Source of the DNA: Vanilla planifolia
Lineage: Eukaryota; Streptophyta; Magnoliopsida; Asparagales; Orchidaceae
Direction of reading: 5' to 3'
Assembly (NCBI GenBank): GCA_023846275.1
Contig: JAIUJO010000299.1
Coordinates: forward strand, 201,001-265,000
Length of the DNA stretch: 64,000 bases
Shown piece by piece: positions 14,051-25,652 of the stretch; the first letter of the stretch is position 1; each line of letters opens with the position of its first letter. Made by a program: the position numbers and the translations under genes. The notes under the pieces were generated by a model. It saw nothing but the letters and a program-made list of their open reading frames with translations. It was not told the DNA's origin and made no database searches.

Positions 14051-14789
14051 ATGAACAAATGTACAAATTAGAAATGAAAAATAAAAAATATGAGAAAACT
14101 ATTATGGTCATCAATTAGGGATGCTTGTCTTAGATTCTAGAATAGTTGATATATTAGAATAGATTAAATATATTAAGTATTTACCAAAATTATCATTACA
14201 TAATTTTTTTAAAAAAAATAAGTTATATATTATTTTAACTACAACACATTAAAGGATTTTACAAAATTATGCTTATCATGCAAATTATGATTTAACTAAC
14301 TTAAATAACATCAGAAATAAAATTAATTCGCTAATATATTTAATTTGAATAAATATATTTCACTAAATATTGGTAGTCTATTTGATGAACTCTAAGAATT
14401 AATTATATTTTTTAAGATTGATCAATGATTTGCTTATCATCTTTTGAAAATAAAATATGGACATATTTTTAAAGTTATTTTTTAAACAAGATGAGAATAT
14501 TATGTATTTTTCATGTTATTATTTTGTAAAATAAATGCATGATCATCTCTCATAGATCTAAAGAACAAAATATTTTATAATATTTAGATTAATTTATTAT
14601 TGTACTCATAGATGATATTTAAATTTATTCAAAATTTTTAAAAGAACATATTATATATTTGCTTATAGTATTACAAATTATGAGAACTAATTATATTCTA
14701 AATACTCTAATGGTGAATTTTTGAATATGTTATCTTAATAATCATGAATTGACAGAAACTCATACCATTATAAAACAAAAATAAATTTG

Positions 14790-15105
14790 TTCGATATGTA
14801 AGTTATTATCAAGAATTTGTGAAAAGATTATCAAATATAACATCTCCATCACTAGATTGTCTTAAAAAAGAATCAAATAGAAATGTGTATCATGTGTACC
14901 ATGATGCACGTTTACAATATCTATGCTATGAGTTTATGTAGAATAAAAATGTTATAATGTATACAATCAAACAATTAAAGCATTATGAAAATAATTACTT
15001 TGTTCATGACATTGACTTGGCATTTATGATATTTTTGTAAAAAGTTAAATACATTATTTATATGAAACTAAGCATAATATTTTCACAGATTATTGTTCTT
15101 CTTGC
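14790..15105 (+). pseudogene. gypsy RT end / RNase H remnant
   Basis: In sequence order: YVSYYQEFVKRLSNITSP (connection domain); YHDARLQYL, where active elements have YTDAS, so the first catalytic aspartate position is still D; QLKHYENNYFVHD, corresponding to 'xLKxHExNYxTHDLEL'; then IDLAFMIFL and KYIIYM, corresponding to 'ALKxWRHYLxG'. Stops occur at several codons. The succession of matched blocks is too long to be chance. Confidence 0.85.
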
Positions 15106-15639
15106 AAGGTTTTTTCACGTTAAGCCCTTGATAGTATACATACCTTTTTTAAATTGTTACAATAAAATTAAAGTGTAAGAACAGTGGGCAACTATGGAAG
15201 AATTTAAGGAGATGAAGGTTTTTGTAATTACTAGATTAGTTTCTCAAGAAGTTTCTTTCAAGGAGTTTTAGATTCACAAAGTTTTGAAATATAAAGAATC
15301 TTAAAATATATTAGATAACACTCTTATAAATTTATATAGATATATGGATATAATATTTTGTTACAAAATATTTAATATTTTGATTTCTAAAGAAACATGT
15401 AGAACAAGAAAATTCTACAAATTCTACATTACTATGAGACAATTTATGCAAACATGAACTGCTACATGCAAGTGGGTGTAGCTTCTGCAAATGAAAGGCC
15501 ATATACACACTCATTGACCTATTGTGCACATGGTAAGATGCTAACATGTGAGCATCTGAATGGTTGCTTGGAATAAAAAAATGTGTCAAAGTGGTTTAAG
15601 AAGTTTTTTCTATCAAAAAATCATAGATGAATAACAAAT

Positions 15640-16315
15640 CTAAGAGAAATATTACAACCTTCACTCATTCATAAATAGAATTGAGAAGTGATTATAGATA
15701 CGTTGATAGAGTTATCTCAATCACAAATAGGTTTTGATTCTATATAAGTGATTGTAGATATATTAATAAAATATATCTATTTTATGGTTATTAAGAAAAC
15801 TTATTTAACGTAAATGCTAGCTCATATCTATATGAACCAAATTGTAAAATTACATTGCTCAAAAAACTATTATATTAGATATGAAACCTAACTTTACTTT
15901 GCATGTTTGAAAGATAATGGATCAAGACATTGAAACAAGTTCAGAATTTAGTAGTCATTCATCTACAAAATGATAAATAAATAAAGAGATTCATTAAGAT
16001 TGTAAAACGTTTACTTAAGACTTTATATATTACATCTTGGAGGAGGTTAAGAAAGTCATTAACATTAATAGCTCTTTTAATAATAAGAGTTATCGATATA
16101 ATTTTGAAATTGCATCATGTGAGCCTATATATGAAATGAAGTATTTATTAACTCTATGCTAGAATAAAAGAAAAGAAATAGTTTTTTTGGATCATTAGAT
16201 TATCGAGAATGCCATAAAAGAATAAGAATTATTCAAGATCAATTAAAGATAGCTTAAGATAAGATGAGAAAGTACTTTGATGCAAAGCATCGATTAATAA
16301 AATTTATAGAAATGG
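15640..16315 (+). pseudogene. gypsy integrase remnant
   Basis: Readable blocks in order are ILQPSLIH (family 'LLQPLxIP'), FDSI-VIVDILIKY (family 'DSIWVIVDRLTKSAHF', first catalytic Asp present at about 15,757), HIYMNQIVKLHCS (family 'IYxxEIVRLHGxP'), SSFNNKSYRYNFEIA (family 'FxYNNSYHxSIxMAP') with PIYEMKY ('ALYGRKC'), then IIQDQLKIA and KYFDAKHRLIKF ('RQKxYxDxxRxxxxF'). The second catalytic Asp region is not clearly readable. Several stops are present. Confidence 0.88.
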
Positions 16316-16319
16316 AAAA

Positions 16320-19300
16320 CATTACATTTTCATTTAGGATTGACATGAACAAACCACCATTATTAGCTATTGATAAATATGCCTTTTTTGGGTTGGGGTG
16401 GAAGGGACGGCAAGGGTTTTCAATCGAAATTTGTAATAAGCTTTGTTCTGAAAGCCTTACTAAACAATTGGATCGAAAAATAAATTGAGAAAGAGGAATG
16501 GTTTAAAGCTAGAGAGAAGAGGGAGAGATAGGCAAATAGGAGATAGAGAGAGAGGAAGTAAAGAAGGAAATAATAAACATGTTCAAAGCAGTATCTGGGT
16601 CACCTAAAAAAAGGAGCTTGTTCAAAGCGAAACTTCTGCAAAACTCGTAATGAAACTTTATAAATAATAGCTAACTCCTTTAATCGATGATTCACTGATA
16701 TACCACTTGTTTCGTCCTACTAAAGTGATAACAACCAACTTTACAAATTACAATATTGAAAAACATACTGAATAGTTAGGAAGACAATTTGACTTGAAAA
16801 ATGCAAATTTGAAAAGAAAAAAAAACTCATTTTCATAATTACAAACATCTCCATTAGAAAAAAAATAGATAATTGTAAAAGTAAACATCACTTTTATCGC
16901 TTCTGCTCTAAGCTTTCCCTCGCAACAAGTGATTCACATCCTCAATGTCATGGTAGCATATAAAGAAGAATATAGATTACAAGTCACTTAAAATATTCCT
17001 TTTGACTTCACCAAAATTCTGATAACTTATTTGACCCAATGTAGGCCTTTGAACCACGAAGTACAATTTACTTGCATATCAAACATAAGGATAATAAATC
17101 TGTGATCTGCATGTCAACATTAATTACCATTTAATGCTTATTGCTGAATTGTGAGGAAAATATGATTAACCTCTCCAACATCTATTTTCCAGTAGATTTT
17201 CATAGTTTGCTTTGCTTTGACTTGTGATTTTTAAATTATATAGGTTCATATAAAACTTAATACATATGATCTACATGACTTCATATGCATCTGTAGTGGA
17301 CTTAATCAGACTCAACATCTTAATAACCATTTAGTGGGATAATTGAGTGTTGGACTTCTACACAGGTAATCTCTTCAAACTTTTAAATCTTTTTATGCAT
17401 CTTTCCTTCTCATCATTTTCTTGAAAACTCAATAAAGTAATGCATATTATAAGCTTGTTAATAATCCTAACTTTGCTAGCATGTCTATTTAAATACCTAT
17501 ACTAAGAATTTTTATAATACCATTTCAATCAATAGCCTGATTTCAAGAAACTTCATTTTCTTGAGCAAAGTATTTTACAAGAAAAATTGCATTTCCACAA
17601 TCATTAAATATAATAAAAATTATACTTTTCCTTTTCTCTTAGAAGATTTTTTAAATAATGCCATCCCTTTTGCATGCCTTTGAGAAGATGAGGATTCAAA
17701 TTTGGCTGTGGAGAGAACCACATATTGTGATGTTGAGGCATTTGGCAAAGTACTACTACATAACTAGTATATGTGTCCTAAGGTATTCTTCTAAATATCA
17801 ATATCACATTTTAAGCTACAATTTATGTAACAAGAGAGTACTATGAGATTCTTTCATATACATAATAACCTTTTCAATCCATTACTATTTTTTTCGATAT
17901 AGGTAACAAAACCAACTATATATTTTGTGTCAAGCATTATACATAAAATGATATGCGTAAGATTCCTATAATATGTGGGTACGATACCTTGGACAAGTAT
18001 TTCACTCATGAAAATTTGTTGATCACCTTTGCTTAATTTAAAATGACTTCTATGTGAAGTATATAATCCATCTATACTCCAACTTGTTCGTACTAGATTT
18101 GTATCAGCTAATTAAAGAGAAGAACAAAAAGGTTTTATGCATTTTTTTTTTATGTTTTACTCAAAGTAAAATAGTGGCTCTACTCATGCAATGGGGGCTT
18201 CGTCGGCTTCAAGTGTTGGTGATATTTTATTTGTAGAATGCCACCTTTAGCATAGGAAGGGTAATGCTACACTTTCCTAGAGAAAGAGAGTTGCGAAGAA
18301 AGATAAAGTTCTCATTGGCTACTTGGCTGGGACTGATTCCTTTTTATACATTCCATAAGCTTTTTCACTTCAATAACACTTAGAACGCCACTTAAAAAGT
18401 TAACTAGTGCACACTCGTGGCATCTTTTACTTGGAATAATGTATGAGCATAACCATAACGACATCAGGCTCCATGAATATCACTTATCGGTCAACAACAA
18501 TAAATATGAATTAAAATTGTAACCCAATAAAGACACAAGATTTTATCATATTGTAATACTTTGTTGTTTTAACATAACCTTACTACTTTAAGATATTATT
18601 TCTCATTTATAGTTTCATATCAATAAAAAAATATTTTTTCCTAAAAAGTATCACGATATCTTAAAACCCTTGTATTATATCTGTAATTTAGAATCTTTCA
18701 CTTCATTTTTAATGTGAGAATAAGAACTATTGTCTCCTTGCAACTAAAAGAAGCTATGAATAATGTTTTGCTATGAAATTCCACTATTTAGACATCACTC
18801 AATAATCATTCATTATCATCTTTAATCTTTGGTGTCACTGGCCCACCAAGTTTTACCTTGATTCAACTTGTACCACATCGTATTATAAAAAGTATCATTC
18901 CAGCACCACAATATTAGGACACAATCATATTTTGCAAAGGTAATGTCCCTTTTTGGTTCTCTTATATTAGTCAAACAAAAGTTTTTCTTTAAAAGAGATG
19001 TTTATATTATAAAACTATGTTTCTATATATAAAGCTTTGATACATTTTGTATCTTCCAAATGAAAGAATATTCATACACTTATCTACCTAGGAATATACT
19101 AGAACTAACTCCTTATCTAATAAGTCAATATCTAAAATATTATCTAGCGATCACTTACACTTTTTTATCAAGGATTTTATAGGCTTATTAGCTTCAGCTT
19201 GGTTTTTCTTTGAACTACATTGCATTATAGGAGGCATCAACTTGATATCATAATATCACAGCATAACATATCATGTTGAGATATTACTTTTTTCGCTTAT

Positions 19301-19760
19301 TCCATACTAACAAAAATGAGTTTTATCCCATAAGGTGCATAGACATCTACATTATTCTAAACTTAATTAGTAATTTTTGTTGCAATAAAAGCTATAATTC
19401 TTTGTTAAATTTGACACTGAAGTTTATCATTGTAGAAAAAATTTTAGATAAGACACTACCAAATTATATTTTTTGATATTATCATTTAGAAAGCTTTCTT
19501 CTTAAATTAGGACTAAAAAGAATATTCCACAATAAATTATTTTGTGTTCTTAATAATGAATAAATGAGAAAAATATGATTCTTCCCTCCAAATACTAGCA
19601 TCACAATTGGTTCTTTTAGCTCCTTTGTCCCTCACTAGAACATCTTCCTAGGCCACATATGTGACATCTTTCGAGCTCTTTAATTAGTCACATCCTATCG
19701 GCAACTAGTTTTGGTCATGAAATGAGATTTCTAAAATGGGATTGCACTGTATTACCACTC
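16320..19760. other. AT-rich DNA, probable retrotransposon 3' end then unassigned
   Basis: The first several hundred bases probably belong to the end of the gypsy element (integrase tail, then 3' LTR), including a slightly GC-richer stretch at 16,385-16,420. No LTR pair could be shown. Short plus-strand open frames at 17,658-17,846, 18,054-18,236 and 19,273-19,476 resemble no family. Confidence 0.45.
16510..16570 (+). repeat. GA-rich purine tract
   Basis: About 60 bases almost entirely of A and G, with AGAGAGA runs. It could be a polypurine tract near the end of the preceding gypsy element or a plain microsatellite; it is longer and less regular than a typical polypurine tract. Confidence 0.5.
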
Positions 19761-19765
19761 AATGT

Positions 19766-19823
19766 AATAAGTGTATGAATTAAAAAAAAATATAGTGAAA
19801 GAAAGAATAGTTTCAATGCCATA
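19766..19823 (-). repeat. partial duplicate of the kinesin tail exon
   Basis: This 58-base stretch closely matches 20,313-20,369, which lies inside the coiled-coil tail coding block. A 23-base core (GAAAGAATAG...GCCATA) is identical in both, the outer part differs at several positions, and there is one single-base indel. Both copies have the same orientation, so this is a local direct duplication of coding-derived sequence. Confidence 0.75.
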
Positions 19824-20120
19824 CTTTAAGGGGATAATCAATATCCTAGAAAACATCATGACCATAAAAATCAAGGTAGTAATTAACATCAATCCTATCA
19901 AGTTTGATGAAAAAAATTAAAAACTAATAGAAATTTTTAATAAAAAAATAATGATTTGCAAAAACAAGATGCTTTCACAGCACTTAATATAGTGGACATA
20001 CATTTTCGTAGAATCAGTTACTACATTTTCTTTAAGCTAGTTGAAAAACCTACAAAATTACATACCAAATTTCTAGGCGGCATATCATGGGTTCACTTTC
20101 ATAGATTTTTCAAGTTATAT

Positions 20121-20489
20121 TCACATTGCGAAAGTATAAACCATAGTTGCACTCTGATTCACAAATACCTTGGACAAATTCTTTGTAAGACAAACAATTT
20201 TATCATTTGATAACTTGAGTTTCTTAGTCAAAGGTTTCTCTTTAGAATCTACAGTGGATTTTACGACCTCAAGTTCTAAAAGAGCTTCTTTAAGTTGCGG
20301 ATCCAAACAAAGAATAAGTCTATGAATTTCGAAAAAAGTTGTGGAAGAAAGAATAGTTTCAATGCCATATGCATTATTTGAATAATAATAGTACTGAGAC
20401 AATGTCTTTTTTTGTCTTGATAGATAGTTGAGAGAATCTTCTGAACTTTTAGAAGCAGCTTTTGAATCAGATAAACTTTGTTCACACAA
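20121..20489 (-). pseudogene. kinesin tail exon-like blocks 7-8
   Basis: The longest open frame of the locus (122 codons) holds two coding-like parts: CEQSLSDSKAASKSSEDSLN near its start, and LKEALLELEVVKSTVDSKEK then PLTKKLKLSNDKIVCL toward its end. The second resembles the 'LLExEEEKAxxSSKEKxLTExVEEK' stretch of the KIN-7O tail. The part between may be intron read through by chance. The 20,313-20,369 portion has a duplicate at 19,766. Confidence 0.65.
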
Positions 20490-20633
20490 GATAAAATAGC
20501 TTCAAGTCCTAAAAGAAGACATCAAAACAAATAGATTGTTGAAGTACAATGGCAGAGAAGATTAGAAGCATTGATAAGAAATTAACACTAGTTCAAAAAC
20601 TGATGGTTTTATAATTATATGGATTTATACCAT

Positions 20634-20850
20634 TCAAACAAGTTCCTCCTTTTGTAGTTCTGCATCAACTAATGCAGCATTTAATTTGCTGGACAAAACA
20701 CCCAACTCAGTTTCTAGAATTTCATTTTTAATAACTACTTCTTCCTTTTCTCCAATTATAGTTTCGAAAGCCTCTTTCATCGAAGCAATATCAACCTCGA
20801 TCTCAAACGCATTGAATACAAGCTTTTGATACTCATCCCAAAACAATACA
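20634..20850 (-). pseudogene. kinesin tail exon-like block 6
   Basis: The frame reads WDEYQKLVFNAFEIEVDIAS, then MKEAFETIIGEKEEVVIKNE and a further charged helix ending LQKEELV before a TGA. It corresponds to the family segment 'FKQLEVLAFExExxIASLEEEL...GEKEEALxRN...ELxxLxEKL'. The upstream border is unclear: the open frame extends to 20,891, but that part reads unlike the family and is probably intron. Confidence 0.75.
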
Positions 20851-21051
20851 TCAATATACATAATGTGCCAAACAAAATGCAATCTATTCACTTAAGATAA
20901 GGAATTGCATATCAACTGCAAGTACAAATTGAACTGTTAAAGATCATAGAGAAAATAAGCTTTGGAGTTCAAAAACCTTGTCCACATGTTATAACCTAGC
21001 TCAATATAGTTCATGATTTTGTGAAGCATACTTAAAAGTTAAGAAACTAAC

Positions 21052-21083
21052 CTTTGTTCTTCTAGTTGCATCTCATATGTTTA
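21052..21083 (-). pseudogene. kinesin tail micro-exon-like block 5
   Basis: A 32-base block between an ATATAG acceptor and a GTTAGT-type donor reads YEMQLEEQR. It is short enough to be coincidence. The two splice borders, the charged composition and the position between blocks 4 and 6 make it plausible. Confidence 0.4.
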
Positions 21084-21195
21084 CTATATTACATCTTGCA
21101 TTGTTGCTAGTTACTAACTAGCTGATAAATTAACTAGCAATCGCTTAGGCCTAGTATAAACAAAACACAAGCAGACTTGCATATCTGATATTTAC

Positions 21196-21307
21196 TAGCA
21201 AATTTTTTTGGGATACAATATTTGACTCATGCTTCAACATATCGCATTCTAGTAAAACTCGTTGACCTTGAAAGCTCTTTACTTTGAGTTCAATTTGAGC
21301 TTTCTCA
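21196..21307 (-). pseudogene. kinesin tail exon-like block 4
   Basis: The 112-base block reads EKAQIELKVKSFQGQRVLLE followed by CDMLKHESNIVSQKNLL, open throughout. Acceptor TTTTTTATAG and donor GTAAAT fit plant splice sites. It corresponds to 'EKAxAERExKRLxxQxALLERDxxKxES' in the family and follows block 3 in the same order. Confidence 0.75.
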
Positions 21308-21439
21308 CTATAAAAAAGGAAATGTTCACCTTTAATGAAGAAAATAACAAAACTCGAATTAACACATCTATGACAATAATAATTACCTCAAGCACTACTT
21401 TGTCCTGAATTGTGTTCTTTACTTTTCTTTCGAAATACT

Positions 21440-21605
21440 TAAATTTTGAATGTCTTAATCAAATTCCTTTCTTAGAGGTTCTTTCTCTCTAACAAGAGAA
21501 GAAGATGATAAGCATGACACTTCTCTTTGAAGCGAGTAAATCTGAAAAAGGAGTTCTTCCTTCTCCATATCATCCTGAAGGCCTTCTTCTAACAACATAT
21601 GTATG
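21440..21605 (-). pseudogene. kinesin tail exon-like block 3 (CLSSSSL block)
   Basis: The frame reads MLLEEGLQDDMEKEELLFQI then YSLQREVSCLSSSSLVREKE. It matches the distinctive 'ELLxxIxxLxxxxxxLSSSSLAKEKExLRKDFEK' segment of KIN-7O-type tails. An in-frame TAA (21,455-21,457) follows at the position of a lysine in 'FxK'. The segment is well conserved up to there. Confidence 0.75.
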
Positions 21606-21839
21606 GATAAAAAATAGATTTGAAACATCATCCTAAAAAAATAAAAAAGGGAATGATCTAACTAGCTAATAGTAGTAATCTTGTGCTGATTTTCAAAGCA
21701 ATATTAAAGCACATGAATTTTTTTCTGATGTTGACAAAGTTGATTACCCAATAGATTCTACATTTGGGTGACTGGTTTATATAAGGAATTGTGTTATAAT
21801 TTCATAGGGGAAATAATAATATAGATCATCATATCACAC

Positions 21840-21898
21840 CTTCTCAAACTTGAATTCCTCAATTTGCTTGATCATAAATCTGTTGACACAGTCATGGC
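21840..21898 (-). pseudogene. kinesin tail exon-like block 2
   Basis: A 59-base block between an ATTTTAG acceptor and a GTGTGA donor reads HDCVNRFMIKQIEEFKFEK. The two borders and the charged helical composition support an exon. The match to the kinesin tail rests mainly on position between better-supported exons. Confidence 0.5.
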
Positions 21899-22551
21899 CT
21901 AAAATGTTGGACTAAAATTATGCCACACACTCCATGGGAGCGGTCTTAAGAATCTAAAAGCATAACATTATAGAATTGAAATTAAATAGTTTATGGGAAC
22001 CAAAGTATTATCTTATAAGGGGTGAATTGAGTAGGTAATCAAACTAAATAAAATTAGTTTTTTGATCTAAGGATAATACAAAAATGATCAACATGTAAGA
22101 TGTTTTCTTTAACAAATATAATGATCAACATGTAATGTTTGCCATATAGCCCATATGAAAAAAGTAACAAGTGGATATAGATGTGATGATAATTTGCATG
22201 CCAAAAAAGTAACATATGAATCACAACGAGATACAACATTTAAATACAATAAGAACAATAAGATATAATAAACATATATATTACGTAGAAGAAGTGGGGC
22301 TCATTGGTACAGTACACCTTTAGCATTTTTCTTAAAATCAAGTCATTTCCATCAAACCTATTAGTAGAGCTTATGCTAAAAAATATGAAAGTGACTAATC
22401 TAAAAGAAGTCATTGGGAATGTCAAAGTAGCGCAAGAAGGCTTCAATTATATGCAAATATTCCCAACTTAACCATTTGTCGAGGGCAAGAAAAAACTCAA
22501 ACAGAAATCATACTATGTTATATCGCAGTTGTTTTTTTAGGGTTTACTAAC

Positions 22552-22616
22552 AATCAATAATTTGGGAATCCAATCCTTCAAGTATCTTCTTTCTTGATTG
22601 AACTCTCTTTGGCTTC
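22552..22616 (-). pseudogene. kinesin tail exon-like block 1
   Basis: The 65-base block reads KPKRVQSRKKILEGLDSQII without stops and ends at a near-consensus donor (GTTAGT). The acceptor is a CAAAG after a T-run. Highly charged sequence and position agree with the middle of the kinesin tail, where related proteins have a 'VQSSLKKKxLxxE...LQSQIEEL'-like stretch. Confidence 0.55.
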
Positions 22617-23899
22617 CTTTGAAAAAAGACATTTTAGTATTTAACAAAATCTAGTTATGCAAATTAGTATGACACAGTATTGTTAAAGGTACTCTATTCA
22701 TTAAGTTTTTTTTTCAACTACATTTGACAATGATACAAGTTGTGGATGAATCATTTGGTATTGAAGAATAACCTTGGACATATATGCCAAGACTAAAAGT
22801 TCACAAAAGGAAATGAACAAAGAGCTATACATGATAGAGATTCCTACAAATCTTTGGAATAATAAGTAGCATAGCTAATACAAATTGTTCAAGGCTTTGC
22901 ATAGATTATTACAAAGCAATAACTTATCATGATAAAAGCACCATAATGTAGAACCCAAAAAATACATCACCATCAAAGTTGAATGAAACCAATTCAAGGA
23001 GGGGAATCTGAAAGTTGTCTTTAGCACCCAATTGTACCCGAACTCCCCACCTTATTCCATAAGGATGCAAAACAACATCAAGTAGAGGAGAATAGGTCTC
23101 TTACCAGATAACTTAAAAGAAACTATTTTTCATTTAGCTTAACATTGTTATTTTAAAATAAAGTTTGAATATTGAGTTTTATACTCAACCCTTAGAAACC
23201 CACCAATTCTAATAAAATAATATCCTTATTTGTCTTACTAAGACCTTTCCAATTCTACATTTTTAAAATCTAAGTCATTCATGATTGACATAAAAATGTC
23301 ACACACTTGTCACTAACAAAATTACCCGCTTAAAACTAAACAATTAATCTCATATAACATACAAAATCATATTTAATCATAGTATTTCAACCAAATTCAT
23401 TAAAAAAACATTTTTTAACAAGATTATCTTGAACCTACAAAGATAAAGATAATAGATTAGCCAAGTATTAAATATGACATAAAGAAGTTAATTCAAGAGT
23501 GTACATTCCAAAGCAATACAAAACCAACTGATCAAAAGAAGATCTATACATACCATTACCGATACCTAATCAACCTAAGAAGACCATCTTGTTGGATTTT
23601 CTTGGAGGCTTCTTGATGATAAGACGATTTCACAATTTTTTGTCGTGATTAAGAAAACCATTCTAAGATGTTAATGTGCAAATAGGATATGAACTGTTAA
23701 AAGTAAGAAAATTTTCTTAAGGAAGGTATGGATACATCTTGAGTTACCAACAAACACTGTGTGGAATTGAAATACTCATTTTATAAGCAAATTTAAAACT
23801 AGACAAAGGTCATTAACATAGTAAATATGAACCTGAAAAGGATATAACTCTCAGCACTCAATGACATAGGATCATAATGTATTGTGTGGCCAATTTTCA

Positions 23900-24350
23900 T
23901 TAAATCAAACTATCCATAGTTCAATTATTTAGAGCTCATTCAAGGTGTTGTGTCTAATATATCTACCATAGAGCCCATTCAACTTGGATTTTGCAATAAG
24001 CTCAAACAATATAGTCAAAGTATTAACATAATAAAAGGTATAATAGATTATCAGAATAATTGAATAGTCCAAACTACATACAGATGTAGTTGAAGCTCTT
24101 CCAACATAAGTACAAAAAGAGAAATGATATGCACAAATTCAACACATCCACAGATCATTTGTTCAGGGCCCATTCAAGGTGTGTCTAGTACATCTACCAT
24201 AGAAACAACTTAACTTGGATTTCTCATTAAACCCCTCCAATAAATACAAGTAAAAGGTATAAAAGATTATCAAAAATATATAGAAAATTCAAATATCTAT
24301 CAAGATGTGGTTGAAGCTCTTGCAATAGTACAAAAAATGGCATGATATGT
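23900..24350. repeat. 234-bp direct tandem duplication
   Basis: CATTCAAGGTG at 23,937 recurs at 24,171, and long flanking blocks agree: a phrase with ATCTACCATAGA, AACTTGGATTT, AAAAGGTATAA then AGATTATCA, GATGT then GTTGAAGCTCTT, and a closing ATGATATG. Substitutions and small indels separate the two copies, so the event is old. No known element was recognised inside. Confidence 0.85.
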
Positions 24351-25623
24351 ATCATTAATAAGAGAATTTTAGGAGACCTTGCTTGGTTTTATATAATAAA
24401 AGAATAACTGAGGGGCTAAGAAAGCTAAAACCAATTTGACATATTTTATTTCGGCTCCTAAATAAAATCAATGATAACATTTTTTTGCTAAACTTATTGC
24501 CATAAAAAGAAATCAATACTAATAAATTTAGAGAACCTAAAATTATTGGAGCATTTCATTATTGATAAAGAATTTCACGAGGTGTTATCTCCAATGTTTG
24601 ACGTTGTCATGGGAATGAAACTTCTACTATCAAAGTATATGACTTTTTAGAATTACTGAACCACACCTAGATGAGCGACATATGTCCCACTTTACATCAT
24701 CTAAAATGAACAAATGCCATAGGCAACTAATTAAGAATAATTTCAAACAAAAAATATGGGCTTCATTATGTCATGTTCTCTATTTAAAAATAACCAAAAG
24801 TCTATCCAACAAACACATTTCTACTTCATAAATATTCAAATAGACTTAAATCCTTATAAAAGGGACAAATGATCAAGATAACAACAACAAAAGTAAATAA
24901 GACAGCCTTGAAATGGCCCAACAACATTGTTCATATGTTTAAATGACCTTGAAGAAAAGTTCTACAAGACACCAGAGGTATTAAACCATGAGGAAGGGAT
25001 ACGAAGGAAACTTTGGAGAGTATAGCACCCAATGAAGATTGCCCAAAACTTGAGATATTGAGATTAAGCACAGAGCCACTTGAGATGATGAGCTTAAAAG
25101 TTTAAGACACATCAAGTAACAAGCACTAAGTTCCACCAATGGCTTTCAAAGATTTCCTCAACAATTACACTCTAAGGTTGGAGATTTCACAATAAGAGCA
25201 AAGAAATTGAGCAATTTGACCTGAAAAGAAAAACTACAAAACTTAAACAGAGGTGATAAAAAACCTCTAAGAGAAAGCCTTCAAAAAATCTAACAAAGAT
25301 TTGAGGACCATGTCTTAAGGTATTTCTTCAATCCAATTGCCAATTGAGAAAAAAGCAAACTCAAAAAATTTTATATGATGTTTTCCAAATTAATCACAAG
25401 AGCAATAACAAAATAAGAATGAGTAACACTATTTTTAAGCCAAGTGGAAGCATCCCATCAATTATAGGGTATGATAAGATTTTTAAATAAATTAAGCAAC
25501 ATTATAATTTGAAGTTTTCCTTATATAACTAATAAGAGTTGTATTGTAAAATATACTAGGTAGTATTCGTTGGAATCAATTATAGAAGTGAGGAAGCACA
25601 ACCTTAAACCGATAATCTTTTTT

Positions 25624-25652
25624 CTACTCTCTCTCTCTCTCCCTCTATCGCT
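25624..25652. repeat. CT-rich microsatellite
   Basis: A short (CT)n run followed by CCCTCTATCGCTGTCTCCCC, i.e. pyrimidine-rich on the plus strand. Confidence 0.85.

Larger units (their letters stand above)
10980..14785. other. very AT-rich DNA without recognised genes
   Basis: The stretch is dominated by A/T runs with short alternating TA/CA tracts. The upstream part of the Ty3/gypsy element that begins to be readable at 14.8 kb (its gag and early reverse transcriptase) should lie at about 12-14.8 kb, but I could not read it. The minus-strand open frame at 12,053-12,262 resembles no family. Confidence 0.5.
14790..16315 (+). mobile_element. degenerate Ty3/gypsy retrotransposon pol (RNase H and integrase)
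   Basis: This is the plus-strand pol remnant of an LTR retrotransposon. The domains occur in the Ty3/gypsy order (RNase H before integrase), which separates it from Ty1/copia. The end of the reverse transcriptase and its connection to RNase H are readable from about 14,790 (YVSYYQEFVKRLS, family form 'YYRRFVxxFS'). RNase H follows to about 15,105, and the integrase core and C-terminal helix run from about 15,640 to 16,315. Several stops and frame changes interrupt it. Long terminal repeats, primer-binding site and gag were not identified. The 74-codon open frame at 16,264-16,488 is the tail of this integrase and not an independent gene. Confidence 0.88.

Noticed and set aside
15332-15589. 85-codon minus-strand open frame
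   Set aside because: It lies antisense to the gypsy pol remnant, between its RNase H and integrase blocks. It is most likely a shadow of that element.
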